Under the pieces are notes generated by a model, which ran no database searches, had not been told where the DNA came from, and saw only the letters and a program-made list of their open reading frames with translations. The position numbers and the translations under genes were made by a program. Positions 44,459 through 56,590 of a stretch of DNA of 64,000 nt are shown here, piece after piece. Every line of letters starts with the position of its first letter. The first letter of the stretch is position 1. Source of the stretch: Ectocarpus siliculosus (lineage: Eukaryota; Sar; Phaeophyceae; Ectocarpales; Ectocarpaceae); contig FN649741.1 of the NCBI GenBank assembly GCA_000310025.1, positions 6,845,095-6,909,094 on the forward strand, read 5' to 3'.

Positions 44459-47400
44459 TCAAAAGTCGGTCGTTACTGCGGCGATACGCTCTGTCCTGTC
44501 CCTCTTCTTGACGCGGATACCCTTGTAGAGGCCCGTGAGGAAGGTGTCCTCGAACTGCTGCACGTATTTCTTCATCTCCGTCTTGTTGATGGACGAGACG
44601 CTCTTTGTCTGGGCGACACGTGTGCGAGGACGTGAAACGGCGCGGCGTTACAAGAGCAAAACTCGAGTACCAGAAAAAAATGAACAGAACAAACGAAAAG
44701 CAGCTGCACACCGTTGCTGCAGTGAGATCCCCGGGTCGGTAGAGAAGGCAACACCGTACTGTAGGTGGATACTGCGAGGTGCACGAAAGGGCAAATACAA
44801 AACAAGCACCACAACCACAGCCTCAACCGCACCAGAAAAGCAACAGAAGGTCTCCCGTTTTTCTGAGTAGCACATGACAAGCGGTAGTCCCAACACTGAA
44901 TATTCGAAGAAATAGAAACAGGTGAGAGAGGAGCAATACACAAAGCCAACAAAAAAAAGCACCTTGTAACCGCTGAGAATTAACTGGAGTGTTCATCACG
45001 ACAGTGACGACAAAAAATGAGTCATGAGGCCCGAACGCTACTGCTTAAATCAACCAAAAAGAAAAACCGAAAGCTAAAAATACAACCACGACCGTCAATG
45101 TGAAAGCTTGCCCTCCCTTGTCCCCGTTGGGACGTTCTTGTTCCCACGAGAAAAACACTTGTGTACGCATTTCTACGAGGGCAGCGAACTGGCAAGCACC
45201 GTACTTTCAATTTCTAACGAAAACACGACATATCAAATACAAAGTTGTTTCGATACAGACAGAAAAATACATTTTTATTGGGATTGTGGAGGACTAGGCA
45301 TGATCACCGCGTTGTTGAAAAAAAGCCGAAAAAATAAAAAACTAAGACAGAAGAAACCTCCGACGCTATACTCAAGAGGTCAGCATAACCTCCCAGTGAT
45401 CTCGCTACCGTAGTCTCCGCCTCACCTCTTCCCCGTGCTCCTTGTCGTACTTGTCGATCTGGCGTTGGAGCTGGCCCAAAGTGGGCACCGTAAAGGGGTC
45501 AAACTCGCGCACGTGGGCCGGGTCGATCGGAACGCACACGCGGCCAGTCTTGGGGTGCACCGCTGACCGATGACGTAAAAAGACAGAAATAGCAACGCAT
45601 CCGATGTGACGTAAGCGCGTGTAAGTGAGGAGCTTGGTCGAGCGTGCGACGGTCACTCCCGGCCAGGAAAGAGAGATGTTAGGGGATGCACGCTTGCTGT
45701 AAGTTTGGAAGGCATCGAGGTTTCGTACTGCCTTATTCACGTAGGGGAGGGGAGCAAAGTGGTGAGCGCCACGCGGGGCGACGGTCTCGCAGACAAGCGA
45801 GGAATGAGGCACGTTGGAATGGAAAGAGTGTTAACGGTTTGAGGCAGTGTAAGGTTGGCCCCCTCCGGGCAAGGGTTAGGGTTTTAGGGTTAGGAGCCGC
45901 CGCAGCCAAGGGCTGACATCGCGCAAGAGGATGGGTGGCAAAGACGAAGGCCAGGGTGAGAGCTCGCAAAGTGGGAACAAATAAAAAATATATACCACGA
46001 TAATCCTACCATAACGGGTACAACACCCCGAACCGCCGGTAGCCGAAACAGGGGCTGAGCGAAAAACTGAAATCACAACGTGTCCTGCACCAAGAAACGC
46101 CGCTGTGTGTTAATCGAGAACCCCAACACGGCGACATCCACACGGCTTGCGTCAAGAAAGAAAAGTTCTTGGAACAAAAGTTACCGTCGAGACTGAACGT
46201 TAAATGTTGCGTCTCACCGAAGGGGCTTTTAAGGAGATGGTTCCGGCCCTTGGACACGTTGACGTCGAGTCGAGGGTACGTGTGCTCGAACACCACCTCG
46301 TACCGCCACTGCTCCGGCGTGGGAGGTCTGTCCGCCGGCTTCATCTTCTTCGCCAACTGCGCATGAACACCCGCACCGGCACAAGAACGTCGTCGTGTTG
46401 TACAGGGCCGGTCTCATTGTCGCCGCGGACGAAGTGAGAGGTAGATGGACATCACCGAACACAGCGACACAGCAGTAGCTGGTGGTGCGTAACGGTAGCA
46501 CTGATGCCAAAGACGAGTCGGTTTAGGACTGCAGCACACGGCCTGTGCCGCCCCCCTTTTGAGACACATCGACTTGATGCCCTACCGGCGACAAAATAAT
46601 AACACCTTCCCATCGCTTCGTCCGGGCCCCCCCCCCTCCCTCCCAACTCACGGCTTTTCGGTACATGAAGAAGAAAATCACGACCACAGTCACCGCCCTT
46701 ACCGAAACGGCTGCCCAAGATTGGGGGATCCTGCTTGTCCCTGTCACCATTACCACACTACAGGCGGGATCGAAAACAAAATCCTTCGTCGCTCCTACCA
46801 ACTTCCAGAAAGCGACAGTGCTAGTCATACAGCAGCGATCATGTGGATACCTGCTGCTGCTTCCTGCCCTTCTTCTCCATCTCTTCCACTAGCTCCTCCC
46901 ACTTATCCGCCGGGGAGGACCCTCCCATCTACAAGAGGGATACGGGAACAAGGAAGCAAAACCAGCAAAATCAGTGCACCCCGAACAGGGGATTGGTGGC
47001 GGTAAGCGGGAAAGGAGAAGACGGCAAACCAGCAAAATCAGTTCAGAACGACAAACCAGCAAAAACCGGTGTTTCAAGCACAAGACCAAGTAGTGGTGAC
47101 GATAGTGACGAGAAATGCGGCCGGCAAGCAGGAACGGTCTCGTTGGCATCAGGGCGTCGCCACAGACACCGAGGGCGCATAGGACCAGCGAAAGAAATCG
47201 TCGCGATGTCGGGGAACATCAGAAGAGGCAGCACCGGTTGCGACTGCACAAAAAAAAAGAAAAGTGCAGCAGGGTTTGGTTGCCAACGACAGCACGATGG
47301 TCGCAAACCAGACGAACGAAGTCGTGGCACAGAAACGCCGGAGTGGATGAGGCCTGCCGAGCAAACTGACCTTCCACCTGCCCTCCAGAGTCTGCCTGAC

Positions 47401-48748
47401 ATCCTCAGGCACGGTCGCCAGCAGCTTCCCCCAATGTGATGGGTCCGACAGCAGCCCTTGCCCCTGGGAAAACAACCGAAGGCCCGCAACAAGAGTTTAC
47501 GACGGGGCTACGACAGAGATAGGCATCTGCGCTAACCGGGCTATACAGGGGTATCATTTGTCGTCCCACGGTAGTGACGGTAGTGGAAAGTCTATGATGG
47601 AGAAAAATAAGATCAAAAACACTGCAGAATAGAATCGGATAAGGGTAAGACGGAGGTGGGTGCACGCCCGGCCACAACTGATGTCTAGACAGGAACAACT
47701 AAACTAAAATAAAAAAGATTCGGGAATCGAACGTAATAGAAAAAAAGCAATATAACCTTCTGTGCGGCAATGGGGTCGAGAGGACGACGGGCACAGCCGA
47801 CTTAGAGCGAGTTTGACGTCGAACAACATCACCCCCAGCAGACCAGGTGTCCGCATGCATTTACCCTGCATCCCCCACGACATAGAAAGACAGGGCACCC
47901 CTACACACACGGCATGCTTGTCGTGTGTCCACACGCAGTCGCGTTTTTTTCGGGCATCCCTAGATTTCGGGGTGGCTTTGGAAAGTACTCCGTCAACTCC
48001 CCCTGCTCGATGTTTGCTCGCCGATTTAGGCTTGGACATGACAGGTACCGCCGACCACAATCCGTACGCTATTTACTCCAGCAAAGCGGTACAGAAAATG
48101 TCCGCGTGCATGTGATAACTCCAGGGCAACTGCTGCACAATCACCGACAGTGTTGAACGCCCTTTCCTGAAAAAACACACACCCGAGAAACGTCCAGAAA
48201 AACTTGAAACACCGGCAAGAGTGAGTGAGCGTGTGCCACAATGCCCTGTACAGCAGTAATTACAGTGACCAACCTCCTCTGTGATGATGTGCTCCAGGAA
48301 CAGGGGCTCCAATGTTTCGTACGCTCGCCGCAGCGAAGGGTGTATCGGCAACGAGACGTTCACCTGATGGCATGCACCGGAAGAACAGACGGGTGGGGGG
48401 GAAGACAGGCAGTAGCAGCAGCAGCAGCAGCAGCGAACGCGAGACAGCCTTCAGGTTGCTTGTTTCCAGGCGAGAAACAGGTCCAACTTGTCGACGTCAA
48501 ATAGTTGTTATCCAAAGCAATGTCTCACGATAACCTCCAATCGTAGCCAAAACCTGATCCCTTTGCCTAAGGCTTGCCACGCAATGTTGACGTGCCTTTG
48601 GCACGGTCGTGCTACAGTAGTGTCGTGTGTTAGTCGTCAGGTAGGTGACACCGCTACGATGACCTGTTTATGGACGTGGAGGATCGGTACCGGCGCCATC
48701 GTCAGCCCTTCCCGAACAGCATTGAAGCCAAGGCCCTCACTCTTTCCC

Positions 48749-48818
<70 letters not shown>

Positions 48819-51800
48819 TCTCCCCCAGCCCAGCTATCGACCAACCTTTCTATCTCGGATGCCTACCTCTCCACCTCTCTATATCTCGGCCTTGTCTCAC
48901 CTTCTTGGACTGGTTGTCGTTACCCGCGACGACGCCAAAGTAGTCCGCCACGGCACCGCGGCCCTCGTTGGTCAACGCTCTCGCCGCATCGTCCGCCACC
49001 CAGCAGTGGACCCCTCGCCTGCCAGAGTACACCCAAAGGATGTGCTTGAAACCGAAGTCTTGCCGCAGCCCGACATCCATCACCTCCACCTGCCGCAGGG
49101 TCGCGTTCCACAACAACAAAATAAAATCGGTTGGTACCGGGTTTTTCCTACGAGGTGGACAGATTCCACAACCGCCTTGGTGTAAAATTGGCGCGCATGG
49201 TGTTGTCCCCTACTCGTCCAAGGTCAGGGTTAGGTGTCGGACGTGTGTGTGCACCTATTCGCCACTAAGGAATGTGAGAGAGGCTGACGTGACACGCCCG
49301 TTGGCATGTGTTGAACATGTTGGACATGTTGGATATGAGGATCTTTTCTTGGCCCGACTTAGCGATTGGTTATGTTCCTCCGCATACCACTACTCGCCTA
49401 GGCCAGCCTTTGGCTAGGTGGAGTACGGGGCCGGCGTCTCGTCTACTCTCTTGTCTGCAGACGCTTTCGCAAGCCACCTGTCGTACGGTGCGACGGGCAC
49501 CTCATCCGAAGACACGCTTGACATGCGTTGATCGTAGTTGTGACATGGCTTTCTCTTGTAGCACCTAATACAAAATGCTCAATACAGCAGAGCTGTACAC
49601 GTTCGCGATACTGGATAAATTTGCTTCGTGGATGCAACAAAACAAAACTGAACACTCCACTAGACCAGTGTCAATACGTCGAACACAGATTTGCACCAAC
49701 AGAGACCTGGCTCCTTGTCTACACCTATCACGTTGGTATAGGGTACAGGTAAGAGACAACGGGGTAATCTACAGGTCAACCACCGAACGGTAATTCTATA
49801 GGTCATTGAAAAAACGTCTTCACAGGGAAGACTTACCGCCATGGTCATGTACGACCAGCATCTGTTGCAGATCTTCGCGCCTGAGCAGCACGTCCGCACG
49901 TCGTCGTAGTCGGTCAAGTCGATATCGAACACCAGCTCACGCTCTACCGGTTGGAACGCGCCTGGCTTGACCGCGAGATGGTTCTGGAGAGGGCGGGGCA
50001 AAATCCAGCGGTAGACATATCGACAAGACCATTAGGACACCGCGGAGATGAATCTTAGTCGGCATGTGTCGAGCAAACCATTGCGGCGGAGGGAGGGCCA
50101 TGAAACCCACTTGCTGACAACACTTGTCCCAACTGTTTGATGGCCGCGACACCGTATGGAAGTGGTTTCTGGAATAGGCCGCATAGTAGTGCAAGGTTTG
50201 GCCGGCCTTACACCGAACACCCGGCGGCACTATTCAGATCAGACAAGTTGATTATTCTGTCTGTGTGACGCGAATTCCTGGCTTCGTTCAGGGGGGCCCT
50301 TGTTATTGCTGTCTTTTTCAGGGACCACAATACTGCTGTACGTCCGAGAGAGATGTTTGGGGATGACAAAGGCAGAGACTCTACCCAATAAGCAGAATCA
50401 CAATGGGGCGTCACGTTTTCCATCGAGTCACAACTGCGGCAATATCGACACATCGTGGGCGCAGCGGAGCACGCTGTCGATTTCCTTTTTACGTCGCTGA
50501 ACAAGGATGTTGCTTGTAAGCCGAACAGCCCCGTCCCACAACACGTACACGACACGACATAGAACGCCAAACAAGCAAAAGGTAGGCATCATACGAAGGC
50601 GTGCGGCGGCAAGCACGAGCGCACGCAGCAGTCAGGCCTTGCACGGCGGGCACTCCCCACACCTTGGGGGGGAGAGTGAAGATCGCCCCGATGTCGATCT
50701 TGTGGGGCTGCTTCCGCTGCACCTGCTGCTCAAACTCCTTCTGGTCCGCGAAGCACTGGTACCTGCGTCGCACACGCGAGGACGCACCGTAAAAGCGCCA
50801 AGTGAGACGGTGACCGGCACAACATCAGGGAACGAGCGAACCTGATGGCAAACGGAATCTCTGTAAACAGTAGACCAGGCGCTAGTGCCTACGGTACAAA
50901 CACAACCACCAGAGTTCTATACTTATGTGAAGATGTAACACAGGGATAGATGACAATAAGTCAAAATGATCCATGTTGGCAAAATGATCATGTTGGGCTT
51001 ACCGGATGTAGACATCGTCCTCGATGGTGAAGGAAAACTCTCGTTTCGAGAAGAAATCCGCCTGCTCGTCGACGGGCTGCGGCTTTCCCGACGAGTCGGG
51101 TAGCGACGCCGGCATGTTGGAGTACCCGAGCCATCGGTACATCTGCGTGTTGTCGATGTATCACCGCGTTTGATACCAAGCATCATGCGAATTGTGTCAA
51201 CGAATTACAGCAGTGCGCCGTAGACGGCACAAGATGACACACCCCCTGGACCGAAAACGTATCGTTGCGGGGATTAGAACATTTCACCGACACAAATCAA
51301 GCTGTTGTATGATACCGTATGCTTACAACGTCGGCCTTTCTAAGGGTGCCACTGCAATGGTAGGACATCAAGGGTGTGCCACTGCTTGTAGGTGATATAA
51401 GATACCATACCCCCTCGAGCGAAAATTTATCGTTGCGGGGGGTAGCACATGGCACCAACACAAATCAAGCTGTGGTATCGTACAACATCGGCCTGCCTAC
51501 GCGTGCCACTTCTATCTCCGACATCAAGGGTTTACACCACTGCTACACGAGAGGTACTGGTGTACGTCTGTATAGCATGTTGCTGTACATGGGTCATGTG
51601 CATCGACGCCGGGTGCCGTAGTCTACATAATTTACTTCATGCCGAAAGGCCAGCGGGGAGCCCGTACAACAATTTTTCTTTTGCAACAACACGTGCGTGA
51701 GGTCTAAGTATCTACTTGCTTGAAGTATGGCAGAGTACATCGCCTGTCCGATCTCACACGGCTGCGCAAAAATGTGTCCGAACGTAACCGTTTGCGCGCT

Positions 51801-52137
51801 CGAATTCAAAATCTCACAATCGCTGGGATTTCAAAAAGCTTTCAAAATATATTTGCGCGGTTTTGCAACCGAGAAACGCTGCGAAGAGAGACAGATACCA
51901 GCAGCAGCTGGGAAGAGGAGAGTCACCAAGGCGACCATCCAATCACACATGCCCACACACCTGTTCGTAGGGGAAGAGGCGGGCGTAGTAGATGCGCAGC
52001 AGGTCGGGGCTGAAGGCCTCGCGGTCATCGTCGGCGGAGACCCCCTTGCTGCGCACCGGTGCCTTGCTTTCGACGCCCGAGGCGCCTGCTACCATCTCCT
52101 GGTCTCCTTTGTCAACCTCCATCGCAGCTGTTGGCAT
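44459..52137 (-). CDS. PRIM1: DNA primase small (catalytic) subunit
   Basis: Makes the RNA primers for nuclear DNA replication within the DNA polymerase alpha-primase complex. Eleven exons: 52137-51961, 51142-51003, 50762-50663, 49983-49837, 49089-48901, 48363-48274, 47463-47371, 46928-46851, 46356-46218, 45562-45426, 44608-44459. All have GT-AG ends and fitting phases, giving 1,440 bases or 479 aa (the human protein is 420). Seen: [11 protein letters not shown] (about 47-57); [27 protein letters not shown] with catalytic Asp159 and Asp161; zinc-binding Cys171, 172, 178 and 181 ([13 protein letters not shown]); [11 protein letters not shown] with His216; [11 protein letters not shown] with the third catalytic Asp369; and [13 protein letters not shown] with FDPFTVPT. 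All key residues are kept, so it should be active. An acidic N-terminal extension of about 40 residues is lineage-specific. An ATG at 52119 is an alternative start. Confidence 0.95.
45878..45900. repeat. Telomere-like TTTAGGG/TTAGGG patch
   Basis: A 22-base stretch (GGGTTAGGGTTTTAGGGTTAGG) in the intron between primase exons 9 and 10. It is far too short and internal to be a chromosome end. Confidence 0.5.
48752..48817. repeat. (TC)n microsatellite
   Basis: About 33 uninterrupted TC dinucleotides, just downstream of primase exon 5 in its intron. The Leu-Ser frames read from it are not genes. Confidence 0.97.
51236..51550. repeat. 168-bp tandem duplication in primase intron 1
   Basis: Two diverged copies, each with ATCGTTGCGGGG (51261 and 51429), ACACAAATCAAGCTGT and GACATCAAGGGT in the same order. 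It lies between primase exons 1 and 2. Confidence 0.75.
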
Positions 52138-52662
52138 TGTCGTCACAGAGCCCCTTGGTCGTGATGCCTCCTAGTACAGCAATGCCTGCACTAGGGGAGG
52201 GGAGGGCGATAGACTGCTGCTGCAGGATGCACAGAAAAAATTCAAATTTCCACTGTGTTGCAAGGCGTGTTGAACGAGCTACGACTCTGGCGGCGAAGCT
52301 CCGAGAGTGGTCACGGCTCGAGGTATCCTTGACACAGCAACCACTAGCCCTTTCAAACAGCTGTATGGCCTCCCGCCCTGCTCGTGCTCCTCAAATTGCC
52401 CTCCTGTATCTGCTCCCTATCTCCCTATCCTACCCTCAGAAAGAGGCACAGCAGCTGTACCATGTCTACGATCATGGTACCTTACATCACAATCTTTTCA
52501 GTCCGCGGAGCTCCGACCCTCTCTTTGCTGGACTGTGCGTTTGTTTTTGAATCATGCCCACGGTGCGTCATAGTTGCATTGCATTCCTCAGGCTCGGTGG
52601 CTAAGCCGCTTGTGGCATAGAGAAAAGTAGAGGAATGCTGACGATCGTGAGAGGTGCCGAAG
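52138..52662. promoter_or_regulatory. Intergenic stretch between divergent primase and polyQ ORF
   Basis: About 525 bases between the primase start and a plus-strand ATG. It should hold the primase promoter. No TATA box or other defined element was recognised. Confidence 0.3.
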
Positions 52663-52845
52663 ATGTGGCGAGAGCCCGACGAGCAAATCGAAAGAATCGC
52701 AACAACAGAGCAAACTCGGCAACAGCAGCAGCAACAGCAGCAGCAGCAGAGCATCACAACGTCGGGCGTCTACCCGGCCAAGTTGGAGTCGCTGTTAGGA
52801 GAGGCGACAACAAGCGTCCGCGCCGAACGTTCGACGACGTATCTG
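52663..52845 (+). CDS. Possible first exon with a polyglutamine tract
   Basis: The ATG at 52663 opens a 61-residue frame (MWREPDEQIERIATTEQTR, a Gln run of ten from CAG/CAA codons, then VYPAKLESLLGEATTSVRAE) ending at a good TATCTG/GTGAGC donor in phase 0. An in-frame TGA lies just upstream. No following exon could be placed, so the gene model is incomplete. No family is recognised. The CAG repeat on the other strand gives only poly-Cys. Confidence 0.4.
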
Positions 52846-53805
52846 GTGAGCGAAGTAGAACGCCATGTCATTCCACTACCTCTCTCTGTGTCGCCGACGA
52901 GCCTTGCTGATGTGCGGCAGATTTTTGAACTTTTCACGTTTTTTTAAAAATCAAACGGCCAGCATGCCAGCATGCACGAAGAAGGCGTGTGGATATGTAT
53001 GTAATGCATGCGGTGGGACACGAGCTGGCGAAGCAGTGCTGTATATCCTGTACTCACTGCTGTCTATACTTGGATTGCTGTCACAGTGCGCGAGGCACAG
53101 GATGCGTTCTATTTTTACATTTTTACGGCACCGGTGTATCTCTTCCTAGAGACGTTGTGCTGCTGTTGTACTGCTCCGGCGGAACTTGTTTTCATCGTTG
53201 TCAGCAATAGTCAGCCTTGCCTCATGGAGCAAGCGCCATGTCATGTGTACACCGTCGTACATGTAGACAAATGGCAGCCGCAGCTAATAACCGAACAACC
53301 CCGTAACTCTCAAGCAGGACATACACCAGCAATTTAGCCCATTTTCCTCTAGAAAAGTTCTTGCGTGTTCCGTCGTTAGCTGCTGTCCCACTGTTTCTCA
53401 ATGGAGAATATTGCTGGATTTCGGGAGTCTTGCCGGGCCATGGTGGCCGGCCATCGCTGATCTCCCGGTATCATGGGGTTCGGGACGCTTCAAAGTATTG
53501 GTTATTCCTTACGCTTTGTATGTGTCCGCTTGAATCCTGCTCATCCAATATGCCTGCTATGTACCCACCATGTATTTAGAAGCCTTCCAGCTGAGTGGTG
53601 CCGCAATGGTACACCCTCGCTCTTTATTGAACACACATCTGCATAACTTGCCACCATCACACCGAACCAACCCAACATATTTTCAAATAACCTCTGACAT
53701 TCAGCTGCTCGCATATTTTTCTAATTGCCCGAGTGCGGAGCCCTATCATACAACTTGAGTGTCGTAACTATTGCTTCTGTTTTTTCTCCTTATTTCTCTC
53801 GTCCG
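52846..53805. other. Intron or spacer, nothing seen
   Basis: No exon that continues the polyQ frame was found. Short open frames have no supporting signal. Confidence 0.35.
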
Positions 53806-55011
53806 ATGCCGCCGATCCTCTTACACCAAAATGCCCAAGGCGACTACGAGTACAACCCCCTCGATGTTCACGACGGACCGGGACCAACCAGCGCCGAACC
53901 CGCGGCGGGGGGGGGCAACAACGAGCCTGCCACCGTAGATCTCACGTCGGAAAGACCTGAGCCCGTCGGTGGAGACACGATGTCGAATACCTTCGCGGCG
54001 TTCGCCAACCCTGGTCCGCTTCGCCGGTCAAATGCCGCCGATCAAGTTTGCGCGCAGCAGTTGTTGGGTTCGTGGCTCCAGCCGGTAGCTTCCCCGAAGA
54101 AAGCGGCCAAGAGGCGGAGGCAGCGGCCGTCGCAAGGCGCCTTCGACGAGCCCGACGTGCGGCGCAACAGCGCGACGGCGTGGGGGGGCGCGTCTTCCCC
54201 GGGGCGGGACAGTAGAGGCGATGGGTGTGGCACCCGGGGTAACGGCGGTGGCAATGACGGGACGTTGTCTGCGTGGCTCGAGCCCCGTCAGCCGGCCACA
54301 AGGGGCAAGCGAACGGCACACGGCACCTCGGTAGCGGAGCGAGAACCCGACGGCGGGTTCTCTGGTGATGAAGGCGGTGGCGAGGATGGGGGTGGCAGGT
54401 GGATGTCTGACAGGCTGGAGGGGCTCGATCCCACCGGGGCGGCTAGGTGAGCACGCGGCGCAACCTCTTTCGAACCGAGGTTTGGTGCCAGCTGAGGATT
54501 CGTCGGTGTGCTATCTATCTATTGTACGAAGTAGATGTTTGCGCTTTCTCGTGTTTCCCGTTGCCCTACCGAAGCAAGGTCCCATTCTCGGGACACCTTT
54601 GCCGCGTGCGTCCTTGTGTCAACGAGGGCATCCTGTGGCTGACGCCCAGCCCGGACAGACAACCATTTTTTCTTGAAGGCCCCCAACAACAGCAAGGCGC
54701 GCCTTGAAAGGGCTGTCTATCTGTCCACGTGACTCATGACCACGGGCCTTGAATCGTGTACACCTCTCTCTCCCCACGTGGTCGTCCCGCGTCCGACTGA
54801 CACCTCCAGAGCAAAGGACAGCTGGTCGGACAGGGAGCGGCGCAACTTGACGTGCACGGACATCGCCTTGGGGGCGAAGCGGAAAGGGAGAGGCAGGGGC
54901 GGTGGCCCCAGGCGGTGGAAGACGAAAGCCCGCGGGACCAAGGGTTCGGGGTCGACTGGGTTGGGCAGGGGCAGGTTGGCAGCGAGCGGGCAGGCGGCGT
55001 TCAGAATGTGA
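53806..55011 (+). CDS. Low-complexity nuclear-type protein, 280 aa, two exons
   Basis: Exon 53806-54446 joins exon 54810-55011 across an AG/GTGAGC donor and a GACACCTCCAG acceptor with matching phase (2 plus 1), total 280 residues. The protein is Gly/Pro/Arg-rich and probably disordered. Visible elements: VDLTSE at about 44-49, a consensus-like SUMO-interacting motif; a basic, NLS-like patch (KKAAKRRRQR); a motif seen twice, LGSWLQP and LSAWLEP, each followed by basic residues; and a C-terminal RGRGGG/basic tail. The second exon fits only in the spliced phase, which supports the model. No domain is recognised, and nuclear location is inference. Its stop at 55009-55011 makes it convergent with the PI4K gene. 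Confidence 0.6.
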
Positions 55012-56590
55012 AAGAGTGGTTGGCGGTTGTGGCAATACACGAACACGAAAAAGTCTTACCCAAGCGGCTATAGGCTGTGTCTAGCGTAGCGCTCCCGACT
55101 CACCCTCTGCCTTGTGTGACTTTGACATTTCTGGCATGCTGTTCTTGAGCATGCGAGCAAAGCCTGGCGTGGAGCAGCGTGGCATGCTGTAGAGCATCAC
55201 GGCGGAGTGACTTGCTTCGGCGTGATTTCGCAACACAGAAGCAAAACTCACTGGCGGCGCCGTGCTGTTTGAGACGTCACGTCCCGCTTGCGTGGCGTCT
55301 GGAAAGGTGTGTTGGTGTGGCCACCGCTGTCGTGTGTTAATCGTGTCGCACCGGAGCCGGAGCCGACTTCTTGTTGCGTGTGTCGTTGTCCGCGGTCTCA
55401 GGTTGCGTTCGGAACGATGAGGACGGGTTGGTTTTTGGGGGGAGAAACGGAACCATCGTGACCAGCAATGATGTTCGGACCGGGGCCTTGGTGACGAAAT
55501 TGCTCGAAATTTGTCTAGGGCGGCGTGTTGGTGACCACGAATGAATGCTGAGAGATCTCAAGCCTTTGCACCTTGTTGCCGCATGGTCTTGTACGCTCCC
55601 GCGCCATCAAGTCCCGTGCTACTGCGGCGACACACAAGCCATCCCCAAAAATGTTACGACGCACCCCTTTCGCCTTGCTCAAGCCACACCGCAAAAAAAC
55701 TCTGTCGCCCGTGGACCAGCTAGTCGCCGACGGTTTGCTTCCTTCAAATTACGGCCATTAACGAAGACACTATTTCTACCCCGGGTCCCTTGAAGTTCCG
55801 CAAACCGGTTGTGTCTGGGCGGAAGACCCGCGAACGCCAATTGGGAGGGACAGTGCCTGCCACGCTCGCAAACGCCATGGGATGGGCCCATACCGTACAC
55901 CAGGGACCTGGCTAACCGGCCCTATTTCCGGATCGAAGTGTCGTGCTGCAACACTCCGCCTACATGGTTGGATTACTACTTGTAGCCAAGGAGGCCACAA
56001 AGTCCGGCCATTGCCCACGAGATACCTTCCGCCGTTCTCCAAAGCACCACGAGTAACCGCCGAAAATACCTGCTATGTGTAAGCATAGGTTCACGCCAAA
56101 GCTGCATGTGCTCGGAACTATCCCCACTCCGTGTGAGCAGCACAATGGGAATACAGGCTGCCCTGCGCTCCAAAGTTACCTCCGTGGACAACAAACCCGA
56201 GTTCGATACACTGCCCTCACGAACTGCCAAAGAAAAGGAGCGAGTTGGTGCGCATCTCCTAGTCCCGGAGCACACACTGCGTTACTACATTACAAACGAT
56301 GGGTGAACCCGGGCTTAACTACACCACTCCCGCCCTCAACTTCATAGTGGATGAACCCGGGCACAACTACACCACTCCGCCCTCAACTTCACAGCATAGA
56401 CGTACTATTCTCTATTCGTACACAAAATTAATCCAAGACGGATGGATCTCAAAAAATGACAATACGACAAATCTCCCGACAACATGCCACCACGTGCAAA
56501 AAAGCACACGCAGGGAAGACAGAAAAATACCACGCACGCGTGCATCTCGGGATCGCGCAGATAGACGTTGCCACGATCGCAACACCGATG
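55012..56590. other. Convergent intergenic stretch
   Basis: No gene is supported. It should contain both 3' UTRs. A 45-bp tandem duplication lies at 56303-56387. Confidence 0.4.
56303..56387. repeat. ~45-bp tandem duplication
   Basis: TGAACCCGGGCTTAACTACA and CACTCCCGCCCTCAACTTCA recur 45 bases later with two or three changes (GGGCACAACTACACCACTCC). Confidence 0.85.

Noticed and set aside
48488-49185. Leu-Ser-rich open frames
   Set aside because: They are translations of the (TC)n microsatellite and lie antisense to primase exon 5.
54619-55046. Minus-strand 138- and 109-codon proline-rich frames
   Set aside because: They are antisense to the second exon of the 280-aa protein, which has splice and phase support.
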